Notes under the pieces: model-generated
Told to the model about the DNA's origin: nothing
Database searches by the model: none
The model's input: only the letters and a program-made list of their open reading frames with translations
Shown: positions 1 through 10,856 of the stretch, piece after piece
Numbering within the stretch: the stretch's first letter is position 1
How the letters are laid out: each line of letters begins with the position of its first letter
Assembly: GCF_963082655.1 (NCBI RefSeq)
Contig: NC_081552.1
Location: 8,090,448 to 8,154,447 of the forward strand
Origin: Stomoxys calcitrans
Lineage: Eukaryota > Arthropoda > Insecta > Diptera > Muscidae
Direction of reading: 5' to 3'
Length of the DNA stretch: 64,000 nucleotides
Program-made: the position numbers and the translations under genes

Positions 1-445
1 CCGAATCTTTGAAACCTGCCGCCATGGATTCTACGTAAAATTGACACAAAATAAAATTAGTTGAAAGGCATTATTTTACAATACTCTTCGTACCAAATTT
101 CTGCCAAGCCAGGCAAAAATAAATGCTTTTAGTAATTTAATAAAGATAATCGAGAGATCGGTTTATATGGGAGCTACATCAGGTTAAAGACCGATTTGGA
201 CCGTACACAGTTGTTTGAAGTCGTACGTCCCTGAACCGATATGGCCTATTTGCAATCTCAAATGACCTACATCAATAAGACATCTGTGCAAAATTTCAAG
301 CGGCGAGCTTTATGCGTTGGACCGCTATCGTGATTTCGACGAACGGACGGATATAGCCAGATCGACTCAAAATGTTCATCGATAAAAAATATATAAACTT
401 TATGGGGTCGCAGATCAATATTTCAAGGTGTTTCAAACGTTCAAG
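1..445 (-). repeat. A5 mini-me/DINE-1-like element, cut by window edge
   Basis: Starts inside the stem-loop end (CCGAATCTTTGAAACC) and runs through the A5 leader, one or two internal monomers (TTTATATGGGAGCTACATC), a short ACGGACGG tract and the AAATATATAAACTTTATGGGGTC core. The closing GGGTATAAAAA box is not present, so it is truncated at both sides. It is strongly diverged from the A5 copy at 757. Positions 446-671 after it hold nothing I recognise. Confidence 0.75.
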
Positions 446-671
446 CTGTCCATAGTAGCGGCTATGCCGTGCGTTTTTATTGGTTTTAAAATTTTGTTTC
501 CCTTGGCATCACTGAAGGTGCTGCAGTTGTTAAGAGGCAATTCAGTTGTCATTGTCATGTCTATTGTTCACAAGCAATCTCAACATTATTAACTCGCCTT
601 CTCAGAAATTTTCCTCACACTTTGCCTCTAGAAACGACTTCTCGTATCTGTCTAACAATATTTTTAATTTT

Positions 672-2301
672 TGTACCCGCCACCAAAGGATGGATATATA
701 TTCATTTTGTCATTCCGTGTGCAACATATCGAAATATACATTTTCGTCCCTATAAATAACAAGTAAAAGCGTACTAAGTTCAGCCGGACAGAACCTTGGG
801 AACCCACCACCATGGATTCTTATAAAAATTTATACAAAATAAATCAAGTTGTAGGGTATAATTTGAATCTACATACCAAACTTCTGTCAAACCAGCAAAA
901 ATTAAAGCTTCTAGGAACCGAACAAGGATGATCGAGAGACCGGTTTACATGGGAGCTATACCAGGTTATAAACTGATTTTGGCCGTACTTGGCAGAGTTG
1001 TTGGAAGTCATAAAGGAACACCACATGCAAAATTTCAGCCAAATCGGACAAAATTTGAGGCTTCCACGGGCTTAAGAAGTCAAACCAGGTTCATATAAGA
1101 GCTATATCAGGTTATAGATCGATTGTTGGAATTGTTGGAAGTCACAACAGAACACTACATGCAAAATATAAGCCAAATCGGCTTCCAGGGGCTCAAGAAG
1201 TCACATCGGGAGATCGGTTTATATCTAAATCTGAACCAATATGGCCCATTTGCAATCCTTAACGACCTACTTTAATAAAAAGTATCTGTGTAAAATTTTA
1301 AGCGGCTAGCTTTACGCGTTCGACCTCTATCGTGATTCCGAAAGACGGACGGACATCGCTAGATCAATTCGGAACGACGAGAAGATCAAGAATATATATA
1401 CTCTATGGGGTCTTAGACGATTATTTCGAGGTGTTACAAACGGAAGGACTAGATTAGTATACCCCCATCCTAGGTGGTGGGTATAAAAATAGAGATATTG
1501 AGCTGAAACTTTGCACAGATTCTTTTTTTTCCAAAGGCAGGTTAAGTTTGAAGACTATATCTTGATATAGCCTATATATAGACCGATCTGACGAGTTAAG
1601 GTCTAGCGCATTAAAGCCACATTTATTATCAGATTTCGCTGATATTAAGGACAGTGAGTTGTGTTTGGCCTCTAGACATCCTTGTTCAATGCGACCCAGA
1701 TCGGTGCAGATTTAGAGATATCTGACATATAGACCTATCTCTCGATTTAAGGTCTTGGGTTAATAATAGTCGTTCATTTAGTAGATGTTTGGTTAAGTGA
1801 GTTGTTTTAGGCTTCTCGATACACCTGATCAATATGGCCCAGATCGATTTGGAAGTTACTGCCATATATACCGATCTCCCGATTTCAGGTTTTAGGACTA
1901 TAAAGGTGAATTTTTAACCGATTTCGATGAAATTTAGCACAATGAATTTGTTCGATCCTTCGATATTCATACCGAGTATGGTTAAGATCTGGTTAATTTG
2001 GATAAAGCTGCAATATATATCGATCTCCCGATTTAAGTTCTTAGGACAATAATAGCACATTTATTACTCGATTTCGCTGATTTAAGTTCTTAGGCCCATT
2101 AAAGTTGATTTGTTTAACCGATGAATTTGGTACAATGAGTTGTGTTAGATCCTTACATAGGCTTCCTGAAAATGGTGGAGATCGGACTATATTTAGATAT
2201 AGCTGCTATGGGTTCATAAATAATGCATTTTTCACCGTATTATGACGAAAGTTGGGTATTCAAAGTTCGGTCCGACCGAACTTAATTCCTTCTTATTTGT
2301 T
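672..2301 (+). mobile_element. A2 mini-me/DINE-1-like element, split by a nested A5
   Basis: The left end (GTACCCGCCACCAAAGGATGG then the CATTTTGTCATTCCG core) stops at the TATAAA microsatellite at about 756. A2 sequence resumes at about 1489 with AGAGATATTGAGCTGAAACTTTGCAC, runs through about four decayed monomers and ends with the stem-loop TTCGGTCCGACCGAACTTAA at 2262-2284. The (GTCY)n tract that should follow the TA tract is missing at the junction, so the A5 insertion was accompanied or followed by a loss of about 100 bp. The monomers are too diverged to hold long open frames. Confidence 0.75.
757..1488 (-). mobile_element. A5 mini-me/DINE-1-like element nested in A2
   Basis: Has both ends. 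Left is AACAAGTAAAAGCGTACTAAG with a degenerate stem-loop and GGGAACCCACCACCATGGATT; right is the GACGGACGGACATCG tract, the AATATATATACTCTATGGGGTC core and a GGTGGTGGGTATAAAAA box. About three internal monomers carry the TTTACATGGGAGCTATACC motif. The flanks are both A2 sequence, which makes this the younger element. Confidence 0.8.
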
Positions 2302-2661
2302 GTTTTTGTTGTAGCTTTATCTCGTCCTTTCCTTGTCGTTGATGTTACATTAACATTGTAGCCGATGTTGTTGACAATGTCCTAGCATTTCAATTCTCTC
2401 TCGTTCAACTGGCATAAGAACATTCCAATTTATAAGGTCATGAATTTTCATAAATTGCCAAGAGTATTGACGGTTTCTTTAACATCTAGGAATTTTCCAA
2501 AGTGTGTGTGTGTTGATATATTTCATGTCATAGTAGTTGTGTCATTTCTGGGTCGTTGAATTTGGTAACCGCTGTTCGGCAATTGTGTGCTTTCTATACT
2601 ACCAATATTTGTTTTTGCGGGGCAACAACAACAGCAACAGGATTTACCCTTCCAGTCATAA
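2302..2661. other. Unassigned spacer, no gene seen
   Basis: AT-rich DNA with many TTGTTGTT and TGTTGTTGTTGC runs. A short frame full of cysteines on the minus strand (2523-2711) is just the antisense of a GCAACAACAACAGCAAC tract. No repeat family, tRNA-like box or coding signature is visible. Confidence 0.4.
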
Positions 2662-2765
2662 CCCTCCAAACATTTGGAAGTGACTTTCTCACTCTTTCCC
2701 AGAATTGTCACTTTTTAGATTCTTTTGTATGATTATTTGTAGAGATGTCATGATTTAAAACAACA
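2662..2765 (+). repeat. Left arm of an inverted repeat pair (partner 4490-4593)
   Basis: CCCTCCAAACATTTGGAAGT through the AGAATTGTCACTTTTTAGAT segment to AAAACAACA is matched, with few mismatches, by the reverse complement at 4490-4593. The two arms bracket a SINE-like head, a foldback element and an A1 element. Confidence 0.8.
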
Positions 2766-2929
2766 AAATTCATTACTATTGGAATTCTATTATCCATGTT
2801 TCGCTAATTAGTTTCTTATAATCAACTGTTATTGTTACAAATTTAAAAATAGATTTTTTGTTGTTGTTTTGGAGGCTACCTCAAAAACCACACACAAGGG
2901 CATTTTTACTTAGCCTTCTGTAATGAAGA

Positions 2930-3050
2930 AAGGCGCATAGCACAGAGGGATAGCATACGCCTCACAATGGTAAGGTTGGCTGTTCAAATCCCACTCAGGG
3001 AAAATCAATGCAATTAAAATCTTCGATTATTAATCTCGATTTGAAAAAGA
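2930..3050 (+). repeat. tRNA-derived SINE-like head, decayed
   Basis: TAGCACAGAGGGATAGCA (2939-2956) fits a polymerase III A box, and GTTCAAATCCC about 30 bases later (2982-2992) fits a B box. The layout resembles the SINE copies at 34141 and 27849, but the SINE body is absent. It is not a tRNA gene: no acceptor stem pairs up around it. Confidence 0.5.
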
Positions 3051-3105
3051 AATAAATAAGAAAGAGAAAGAGGTAAAAAGCATTAGGGAAAAAAATATCT
3101 ATTTT

Positions 3106-3396
3106 TATATCGCCAAGTGGCACGTTTACTCTCGTTCCGAGACACTAGTTGGGGTACAAAATGATATCGCCTGAGATTGTTTTCGACTTCCTTGAGTGCA
3201 GATTAAGTGACTCGCACGATAGAAAATGTTTGCAGCGAAGTATTATTACAAAAAAGAGCTTCTTCCCTGAAAAAATTTTCTATCGTGCGAGTCACTAAAT
3301 CTGCACTCAAGGAAGTTGAAAACAATCTCAGGCGATATCATTATTTACTCTAAGTAGTGTCTCGGTACGGGGGAAAACGTGCCACTTGGCTATATA
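3106..3396. mobile_element. Foldback/MITE with about 120-bp terminal inverted repeats
   Basis: The left arm (about 3106-3229: CGCCAAGTGGCACG, GATATCGCCTGAGATTG, GTGACTCGCACGATAG) is repeated in reverse complement at about 3272-3396. The arms are separated by a loop of about 45 bp that includes an AAAAAAGAGCTTCTTC stretch. Small indels separate the arms, for example around the CGAGACACTA segment. It has no coding capacity. A TA-rich sequence flanks both outer ends, so the duplication of the target cannot be read with certainty. Confidence 0.8.
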
Positions 3397-3454
3397 TACC
3401 CATGAGTGACTAAAAAAAGTTTAAAATTCGATTATCTACGTCATAAATAAAAAT

Positions 3455-4486
3455 AACAAGTAAAAGCGTGCTAAGTTCGGCCGGGCCGAATCTTATATAC
3501 CCTCCACCATGGATCGCATTTGTCGAGTTCTTTTCCCGGCATCTCTTCTTAGGCAAAAAAGGATATGCGAAAAGAGTTGCTCTGCTATTAAAACGATATC
3601 AAGATATGGTCCGGTTCGGACCACAATTAAATTATATGTTGGAGACCTGTGTAAAATTTCAGCCAATTCGTATAAGAATTGCGCCCATTGGGGCTCACGA
3701 AGTAAAATAGAGAGAACGATTTATATGGGATCTGTATCGGGCTATAGACCGATTCAGACCATAATAAACACGTTTGTTGATAGTCATGAGAGGATCCGTC
3801 GTACAAAATTTCAGGCATATCGGATAATAATTGCGACCTCTAGGGGTCAAGAATTCAAGATCCCAGATCGGTTTATATGGCAGCTATATCAGGTTATGAA
3901 CCGATTTGAACCTTATTTGACACAGTTGTTGAAAAATATAAAAATAAAATACGTCATGCAAAATTTCAGCCAAATCGGATAGGAATTGCGCCCTCTAGAA
4001 GCTCAAGAAGTCAAATCCCCAGATCTGTTTATATGACAGCTATATCAGGTTATGAACCGATTTCAACCATACTTGGCACAGTTGTTGGATATCATAACAA
4101 AACACGTCGTGCAAAATTTCATTCTGATCGGAAAAGAATTGCGCACGCTAGAGGCTCAAGAAGTCAAGACCCAAGATCGGTTTATATGGCAGCTATATCA
4201 AAACATGGACCGATATGGCCCATTTACAATACCAACCGACCTACACTAATAAGAAGTATTTGTGCAAAATTTCAAGCGGCTAGCTTTACTCCTTCGGAAG
4301 TTAGCGTGCTTTCGACAGACAGACGGACGGACGGACGAACGGACGGACATGGCTAGATCGACATAAAATGTCACGACGATCAAGAATATATATACTTTAA
4401 GGGGTCTCAGACGAATATTTCGAGTAGTTACAAACAGAATGACGAAATTAGTATACCCCCCATCTTATGGTGGAGGGTATAAAAAT
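3455..4486 (-). mobile_element. A1 mini-me/DINE-1-like element, near full length
   Basis: Left stem-loop TTCGGCCGGGCCGAA flanked by GTAAAAGCGTGCTAAG, then TATACCCTCCACCATGG, a leader of about 270 bp, four 153-bp monomers each with TTTATATGGCAGCTATATC, a GACAGACAGACGGACGG tract, AAGAATATATATACTTTAAG and the closing TGGTGGAGGGTATAAAAA. The open frames here (3509-3982, 4033-4356) exist because the 153-bp monomer is a multiple of three. They have no coding meaning. Confidence 0.85.
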
Positions 4487-4489
4487 AAA

Positions 4490-4593
4490 TGTTGTTTTAA
4501 ATCATGAAATCTCTACAAACTGTCATACAAAAGGATCTAAAAAGTGACAATTCTGGGAGAGAGTGAGATAGTTACTTCCAAATGTTTGGAGGG
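4490..4593 (-). repeat. Right arm of the inverted repeat pair (partner 2662-2765)
   Basis: Reverse-complement match to 2662-2765, beginning directly where the A1 element ends. This places the A1 at the inner edge of the arm. From 4594 to about 5184 I see no gene. The tail of that stretch (about 4990-5184) contains two copies of GTATATCGTCCGGTT and may be further 3' UTR of the LINE end that follows. Confidence 0.75.
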
Positions 4594-5184
4594 AATTTCA
4601 TGGCATCTGCGTGTCGTGAATATGTGTGTGTATTAGAGTAGGGGTTTCGTATTGCTGCCCTATGGCACAGCTAATGACTATAACATTCCGTATTCTCTCA
4701 ATTCATTACCAGAATTATTTTGTGCATCAACCAACAAATTTTGAAAAGAGGATTAATTTGTTTGATAGAATATTGTCGATGATTTGAACAATGCTACGGA
4801 AGGATTTTACCTTGGAATGCACAACTCGAAAACTAATGGCATTCTGTCGAAGTTCGGAGAAATTAAAAATATAAAAGAATGGTAACATCAAACTTCTTGA
4901 GGTGATTAGGAATGGAAAAATCACCTAAGTCTGTCTTTGTGAAAAAAATTGTGCTTGTAAATAAAATTAAACATGTTTCATTTTGAAATTTCAAAATGCT
5001 GATTTTTCATGTTGATGCTGATTTATGTGGCGTAGCCCGTGAGGGTTGCCGTGTCCTGTTTGTGTTTTGTGTATATCGTCCGGTTGTATGTGTATATCGT
5101 CCGGTTTTGTATGCTGGCTTGAGGTCGGCTTAGGGCGATTTTCTCTCATTCAGGTGACCAGTCCGGAACTGTTTGGGGTTCAAC

Positions 5185-5441
5185 TGGTAGTAGTCTTTTA
5201 ATCTGGTACCACGGGTGTCAGGAGCCCCTGGAACTTTCGTTCCAGCCTGACAATGGTAAGGCCCCATTGAGGAGCAACTTTTAGGTTGTGCTCCGCTCCT
5301 AACCTAAGAGGTGAACACGTCCAAATACGTGGGATCAAATTGGTACTCATGTGTGGGTTACCACATGTGGGGGCGTTGGTAGACGCATTGTATTCACCCT
5401 TGGGTCTTGGGCCTCCCAGGTTTGGGCCGTGATGGCAGGTA
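5185..5441 (+). repeat. Solo 3' UTR of the R1-like LINE
   Basis: From TTTAATCTGGTACCACGGGT to GGTTTGGGCCGTGATGGCAGG this matches the 3' end of the LINE at 58088-58352, including ACACGTCCAAATACGTGGG and TTCACCCTTGGG. Coding sequence is absent, as expected for a 5'-truncated LINE insertion. The 3' end of the match stops at the same point (…GATGRCAGGTA) in both places, which defines the element's 3' terminus without a poly(A) tail. Confidence 0.8.
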
Positions 5442-5491
5442 GGGAAGGGGTGGACCCCAGAAACTTGGTCCCACATTTGGATATCCGATTC
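5441..5491 (+). repeat. Family B fragment at the LINE 3' junction
   Basis: GGGGTGGACCCCAGAAACTTGG through ACATTTGGATATC matches family B monomers (for example 19070-19110 and 53745-53790). It directly abuts the LINE 3' end, so the LINE copy seems to have landed in a B element. 5492-5639 is unassigned. Confidence 0.65.
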
Positions 5492-5639
5492 GTTATTATC
5501 CGATTCAAAAATGTTGTTGTTGTATTTTTCACATAACTATGTCACAAAAATATGCACCTTCTGAAAATTTCGTTCGAATCGGTGGAAGCTTTTTTCTGGT
5601 CTAAAAAGGCCAATATTGAAGAAAAATTTAAAGTCTTTT

Positions 5640-7171
5640 TTATACCCACCACCGAAGGATGGGGGTATATTCATTTTGTCATTCCGTTTGCAACACATCG
5701 AAATATCCATTTCCGACCCTATAAAGTATATATATTCTTGATCAGCGTAAAAATCTAAGACGATCTAGACATGTCCGTCCGTCTGTCCGTCTGTCCGTCT
5801 GTCTGTTGAAATCACGCTACAGCCTTTAAAAACAGAGATATTGAGCTGAAACTTTGCACAGATTCTTTTTTTGTCCATAAGCAGGTTAAGTTCGAAGATG
5901 GGCTATATCGGACTATATCTTGATATAGCCCCCATATAGACCGATCGGCCGATTTAGGGTCTTAGGCCCATAAAAGCCACATTTATTATCCGATTTTGCT
6001 GAAATTTGGGACAGTGAGTTGTGTTAGGCCCTTCGAGATCCTCCGTGAATTTGGCTCAGATGGGTCCAGATTTGGATATAGCTGCCATATAGACCGATCA
6101 TCCGATTTAGGGTCTAAGTCCCATAAAAGCCACATTTATTATCCGATTTTGCTGAAATTGGGGACAGTGAGTTGCGTTAGGCCCTCCGACATCCTCCGTC
6201 AATTTGGCTCAGATCGGTCCAGATTTGGATATAGCTGCCATATAGACCGATCCCCCAATTTAGGGTCTTAGGCTCATAAAAGCCACATTTATTATCCGAT
6301 TTTGCTGAAATTTGGGACAGTGAGTTGTGTTAGGCCCTTCGACATCCTCCGTGAATTTGGCTCAGATCGGTCTAGATTTGGATATAGCTGCCATATAGAC
6401 CGATCATCCGATTTAGGGTCTAAGTCCCATAAAAGCCACATTTATTATCCGATCTTGCTGAAATTTGAGACAGTGAGTTGTGTTATGCCTATCGACATCT
6501 TTCTTCAATTTGGCCCAGATCGGTTCATATTTGGATATAGCTGCCATATAGACCGATTTCTTGATTTATGGTTTTGGGCCCATAAAATGCTTATTTATTA
6601 TCCGATGTCGCCAAAATTTGGGACAGTGAGTTAAGTTAAACCCTTTGACATACTTCTGCAATATCGCACAGATCGGTTCAGATTTGGATATAGCTGCCAT
6701 ATTGGCCGATATCTACGTTTTAGGTTTTGGGGCCATAAAAGACGCATTTATTGTCCGATGTCGCTGAAATTTGAGACAGTGAGTTTGGTTAGGCTCTTCG
6801 AAGTCCTTCTTCAATTTTGCCCAGATCGGTCGAGATTTGAATATAGCTGCCGTATAGACCGATATCGCGATTTAAGGTCTTGGCCCCATAAAAGGCGCAT
6901 TTATAATCCGATTTCACTGAAATTTGACACAGTGACTTATGTTAGGCTTTTCGACATCCGTGTCGTATATGGTTCAGATCGGTTTATTTTTAGATATAGC
7001 TAGTGTACTTTAGTATTTGGTCCAAATCGGAACATATTTTGATATAACTGATATGGGACATAAGGTATGAAATTTCCACCGAATTTTGATGAAAGGTGGT
7101 TTACATATATTCCCGAGGTGGTGGGTATCCAAAGTTCGGCCCGGCCGAACTTAACGCCTTTTAACTTGTTT
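5640..7171 (+). mobile_element. A2 mini-me/DINE-1-like element, long copy
   Basis: Begins TATACCCACCACCGAAGGATGG, then the TCATTTTGTCATTCCGTTTG core, AAGTATATATATTCTTGATC, a (GTCCGTCT)n tract at 5772-5804 and eight or so monomers. Successive TAAAAGCCACATTTATTATC motifs fall at 5971, 6124, 6277 and 6430, exactly 153 bp apart. It closes with GGTGGTGGGTATCCAAAGTT, the stem-loop TTCGGCCCGGCCGAA and CTTTTAACTTGTT. Two frames (5996-6271, 6302-6634) are 51-residue repeats of the monomer, not genes. Confidence 0.9.
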
Positions 7172-8074
7172 TTAATTGACGCGTTGCAGATGTTTTGGAT
7201 ATTGTGAGGAGTATTCCAAAGACGTACTCGTATAAAACTATCATTCAGATACTAGGCTCCTTCTTCTTAAAGGGACTAGTTTCCTACCCCTTCTAGATCG
7301 GTCAATTATTAATTTGACATAGAGATATTAAGGTGTTTGCTTTCAAATGATTTTATGTAAGAATAGTAGAGATCTAGTTCTAAGTAGATTGTCGAAGCTA
7401 AATCCATAAAGGGAAGTAGCCAAGTGAGAAACATGTTGAGTCCTTTTTATACCATAGACATATCTAATAATGCTGTTAAATACTACACATAATTTTCGTT
7501 GGCTTAGCGAAAGTTTGAAAAAAGTTCACACCCATAATTAGACCAGGAATTTGAAATGTCTTTGCTAACAGAATTCGAATTTCGATTGGTGTGTAAGAGA
7601 ATGTTGTCCACAGTGCACGCTACTTTGCATATGTCTGCTCGGCTACAGCATTTATATGATTTGACCAAGTTAAAGAACGGTTAAAAATCACACCTAAATT
7701 CTTAGCACTAGACATATCAATATCAATTTTCTGTTGATTAAAGTTTTATCCGGGTCTCGCAAACTAAATATTTTATTTTTGTGAATAACAATCACTTTCG
7801 ATTTCTGGGATTCAGAAATAAACCATTTCCTCATTGAGTTTTGCAACGCATTCACTAATATTATTAACAGAGCCGCTAAGGAATAACTAAACGTCATCAG
7901 CATACATAAGGAGCAGACCAATTATTGAGCCTTGTGGAACTCCCTTGAGCACTAGAATTGGCCCTGATATTGAATCCCCTACTTACACTGACCGTTGTCG
8001 ATTACTAAGATATGAATGAACCAATTTGATAGAAGTATCGCTGAAATTGAAAATTTTCTGAGCTTCATATATAA
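7172..8074 (-). pseudogene. LINE ORF2: reverse transcriptase core and C-terminus
   Basis: Minus-strand translation shows a Jockey/CR1-like non-LTR reverse transcriptase. SIKLVHSYLSNRQRSV is followed by LKGVPQGSIIG (motif B), then MYADDV (catalytic motif C), KLNEEMVYF, AKNLGVIFNRSLTWSNHIN and a C-terminal RSRRGRKLVPLRRRSLVSE and VRLWNTPHNIQ. About 20 residues normally lie between motif B and YADD and are missing here, and stops and frameshifts are frequent. The A2 element at 5640-7171 ends at its last codons and a family B element cuts it at 8075. The upstream part continues at 9554. Confidence 0.8.
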
Positions 8075-8558
8075 GCTACTAACTGGACAGGGCCCGCTCC
8101 GTTGCACCTTCTTTCACTCTATTATTTTATCTGAGCCCTATATTGGCACGTTCAGGAAAAAAGGCCTGTTTGGTGGTGCTTGTACAGCCTTTCAGATATT
8201 TCGCCCCAATGTGGATATCATATTGGTGCTCTACTCCCAAATTTCTTTCATTTGAGCCTTATATTGCTATGGTCAGTAAATATGTCCGGTATGGCGGTGA
8301 TTTTTGGGGTGATGTTCGTACTCTACTCCCAAAAACCACATTTGAGCTATAGTTGTATATATGTGTAGTTTAGGGGGGAGTTTATAAGGTGAGACGTTCC
8401 TGAAAAACTTGGCCATAAAACAGATATCAAATTTGAGCCCCTTTTTGCTATAATTCACAAATATGCAAAGTTTGAGGTATATATAGGGTGGGGCGACCAC
8501 CCACGCACTTAGCCTTGAAAAAATATGAGCATCGTCCTCTTCTCTCAAATTTCTTGTA
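8075..8558 (+). repeat. Family B element, short copy
   Basis: Head ACTAACTGGACAGGGCCCGCTCC at 8077, then about three units with TTTGAGCCNTATATTG and GGGGTGATGTTCG motifs. No (CAAA)n tail is present. It interrupts the minus-strand LINE. Short frames in it are overlapping readings of the same repeat. Confidence 0.65.
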
Positions 8559-8559
8559 C

Positions 8560-9553
8560 TATACCCTCCACCATAGGGTAGGGGTATACTAATTTCGTCA
8601 TTCTGTTTGTAACTCCTCGAAATATTCGTCTAAAACCCCATAAAGTATATATATTCTTAATCGTCATGACATTTTAAGTCGAACTAGCCATGACCGTCCG
8701 TCTGTCTTTCGAAAGCACGCTAACGAAGGAGTAAAGCTAGCCGCTTGAAATTTTGCACATATACTTCTTATTAGTGTAGGTCGGTTGGGATTGTAAATGG
8801 GCTATATCAGTCCACGTTTTGATATAGCTGACATATAAACCTATCTGAGATCTTGACTTCTTAAGCCGCTAGATTTGACTGAAATTTTGCATGAGGTATT
8901 ATGATTTTCAACAACTATGCTAAAAATAGTTCAAATCGTTCAAACCAGATATAGCTGGCATATGAACCGATCTGGGGTTTTGACTTCTTGAGCCGCTAGA
9001 GGACGCAATTATTATCCGATTGGGCTGAAATTTTGCACGAGGTGTTTTATTATGACTTTCAACAACTGTGTTAAGAATAATTCAAATCGGTCCATAACCT
9101 GATATAGCTTCCTTATAAACCGTTCCGGGGTCTTGACTTCTTGAGCCACTAGAGGGCGCTTTTATTATCCGATTTAGCTGAAATTTTGTACAACGGCTTC
9201 TCTTATGACCTTTAACATACGTGTCGAAAATGGCATGAATCGGTTTATAGCCTAATGCAGCTCCCCTATAAACCGATCTCCCTATTTTACTTCTTCAGCC
9301 CCTAAAGTGCGCAATTCTTGCTAGATTTGGATGAAATTTTACACAATGACTTCTACTACGGTCTCCAATATGCAGTTCAATTATGGTCCGAAATGAACCA
9401 TAACTTGATATTGTTCCAATAACATAGCAATTCTTTTCTTTTATCCTTTGTTTACCTAAAAAGAGATACCGTGGCAAGAGCTCGACATATGCGATCCATG
9501 GTGGGGGGTATATAAGATTCGACCCAGCCGAACTTAGCACGCTTTTACTTGTT
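8560..9553 (+). mobile_element. A1 mini-me/DINE-1-like element
   Basis: TATACCCTCCACCATAGGG start, TCGTCATTCTGTTTGTAACTCC core, AAGTATATATATTCTTAATC, a short GTCCGTCTGTC tract, four monomers, then TATAAGATTCGACCCAGCCGAACTTAGCACGC cut here to its stem-loop part and TTTACTTGTT. It sits between two pieces of the same LINE. Confidence 0.85.
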
Positions 9554-10348
9554 ACTTTTCTGTTTTTCCATCTATTCAGAACGTAGTTTACTGTGGTCTA
9601 ACATGAGAAATTTGTGCGAAAACCCGATTGATATTTTGTTAAAATAGAATTTTCTTCTATGAACTTTTCCATTTGATGCTTTACTACCTTCTCAAGAATT
9701 TTTTCAAATGTCATTTATATATTTATCAGTCGGAATTCTTCTCATTTTGTTTGTGTTTGCAATCTTCTCTATTGGTGTGATCATAGCGTTTTTCCAGTTC
9801 TCCTGGAATTCCACTAATTGATGAACCATTTACAATGTTCAGTATCATGTTACCAATTATCCGATATCATTTTTGGGGTTGTTGTTTTTTTAGAAATCTG
9901 ATTTATTCTTTAAGTTTAGTACGATTCTCTTAAGCTCTAAGATGTTTATCGCACGGAACTTAAATATTTTTTCGGATTGTTGTATATTATTTATATATTG
10001 CACATCTGGTATCGACCTTCTTATCATAGCAACACTATCGAAGTACTTATTAAAATGACTAGCTATTTGGCAAGTATGTCCTATTACTATATATGAAAAT
10101 ATCAAAATTTTATCGCGATTCGACTTTTATTCAGTACAAGCATTTTTATCTCTGTCCACATTTCCTTTTGGTCTCTTGCATAGTTAATTTGGTCATTCAT
10201 ATATTTTAATTAAATTGCATTCACGTTTATAATATATAATTAATCCTCCAGTTCTCGTTGAGTTTGAGTAACGTGAACTCTAACTCGCTCACATAAATCT
10301 TTGTTTTGTGTTTTTCACATCATGTAAACTTTCACGCAATTTGTTTAT
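9554..10348 (-). pseudogene. LINE ORF2: N-terminal reverse transcriptase part
   Basis: Minus-strand reading gives NWKNAMITPIEKIANTNK and then MTFEKILEKVVKHQMEKF with NSILTKYQSGFRTNFS and TTVNYVLNRWKN. This is the start of a LINE reverse transcriptase domain (the region before catalytic motif A). It is riddled with stops. The reading stops just before the catalytic FxDxxxAF region and the sequence at 8074 and below resumes a few dozen residues later, so 7172-8074 and this piece were once one ORF. Confidence 0.75.
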
Positions 10349-10843
10349 TATACCCTCCACCATAAGATGGATATCCAACAACTGTGTCAAGTATGATTCA
10401 AATCGGTCCATAACCTGATATAGCTGTCATATAAACCGATCTTGGGTCTTGACTTCTTGAGCCTCAAGAGGTCGCAATTATTATCCGATTTGCCTGAAAT
10501 TTTGTACGACAGATTCTCTCATGACCATCAACATACGTGTTTATTATGGTCTGAATCGGTCTAAAGCCCAATACAGCTCCCATATAAATCGATCTCTCTA
10601 TTTTACTTCTTGAGCCCCCAAAGGGCGCAATTCTTATTCGAATAGGCTGACATTTTACAAAGGTCTCCAACATATAATTTAATTGTGGTATAAACCGAAC
10701 CATATCTTGATATCGCTCTAATAGCAGAGCAAATCTTTTCTTATATCCTGTTTTACCTAAGAAGAGATGCCTCGACAAATCCGATCCATGGTGGAGGGTA
10801 TATAAGATTCGGCCCCGCCGAACTTAGCACGCTTTTGCTTGTT
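10349..10843 (+). mobile_element. A1 element lacking the microsatellite core
   Basis: TATACCCTCCACCATAAGATGG joins directly to ATATCCAACAACTGTGTCAAG of a monomer. The whole (TA)n to (GTCY)n core and first monomers are deleted. One monomer, the leader and the stem-loop end (TTCGGCCCCGCCGAACTTAGC, TTGCTTGTT) remain. Confidence 0.8.
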
Positions 10844-10856
10844 CCATCCTGTTTTT

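Noticed and set aside
2523..2711. Cysteine-rich small protein on the minus strand
   Set aside because: The CCCCCC run is the antisense of a GCAACAACAACAGCAACAGG tract. No signal peptide or relative seen.
2930..3000. tRNA gene
   Set aside because: A- and B-box-like motifs are present but no cloverleaf or acceptor stem forms. Best read as a SINE head.
3468..4356. Possible multi-repeat protein genes with SRGSRSQDPRSVYM-like motifs here and in many other places
   Set aside because: They follow the 153-bp monomer, occur in all copies in both directions, carry no start or splice context, and lie within non-coding mini-me-type elements.
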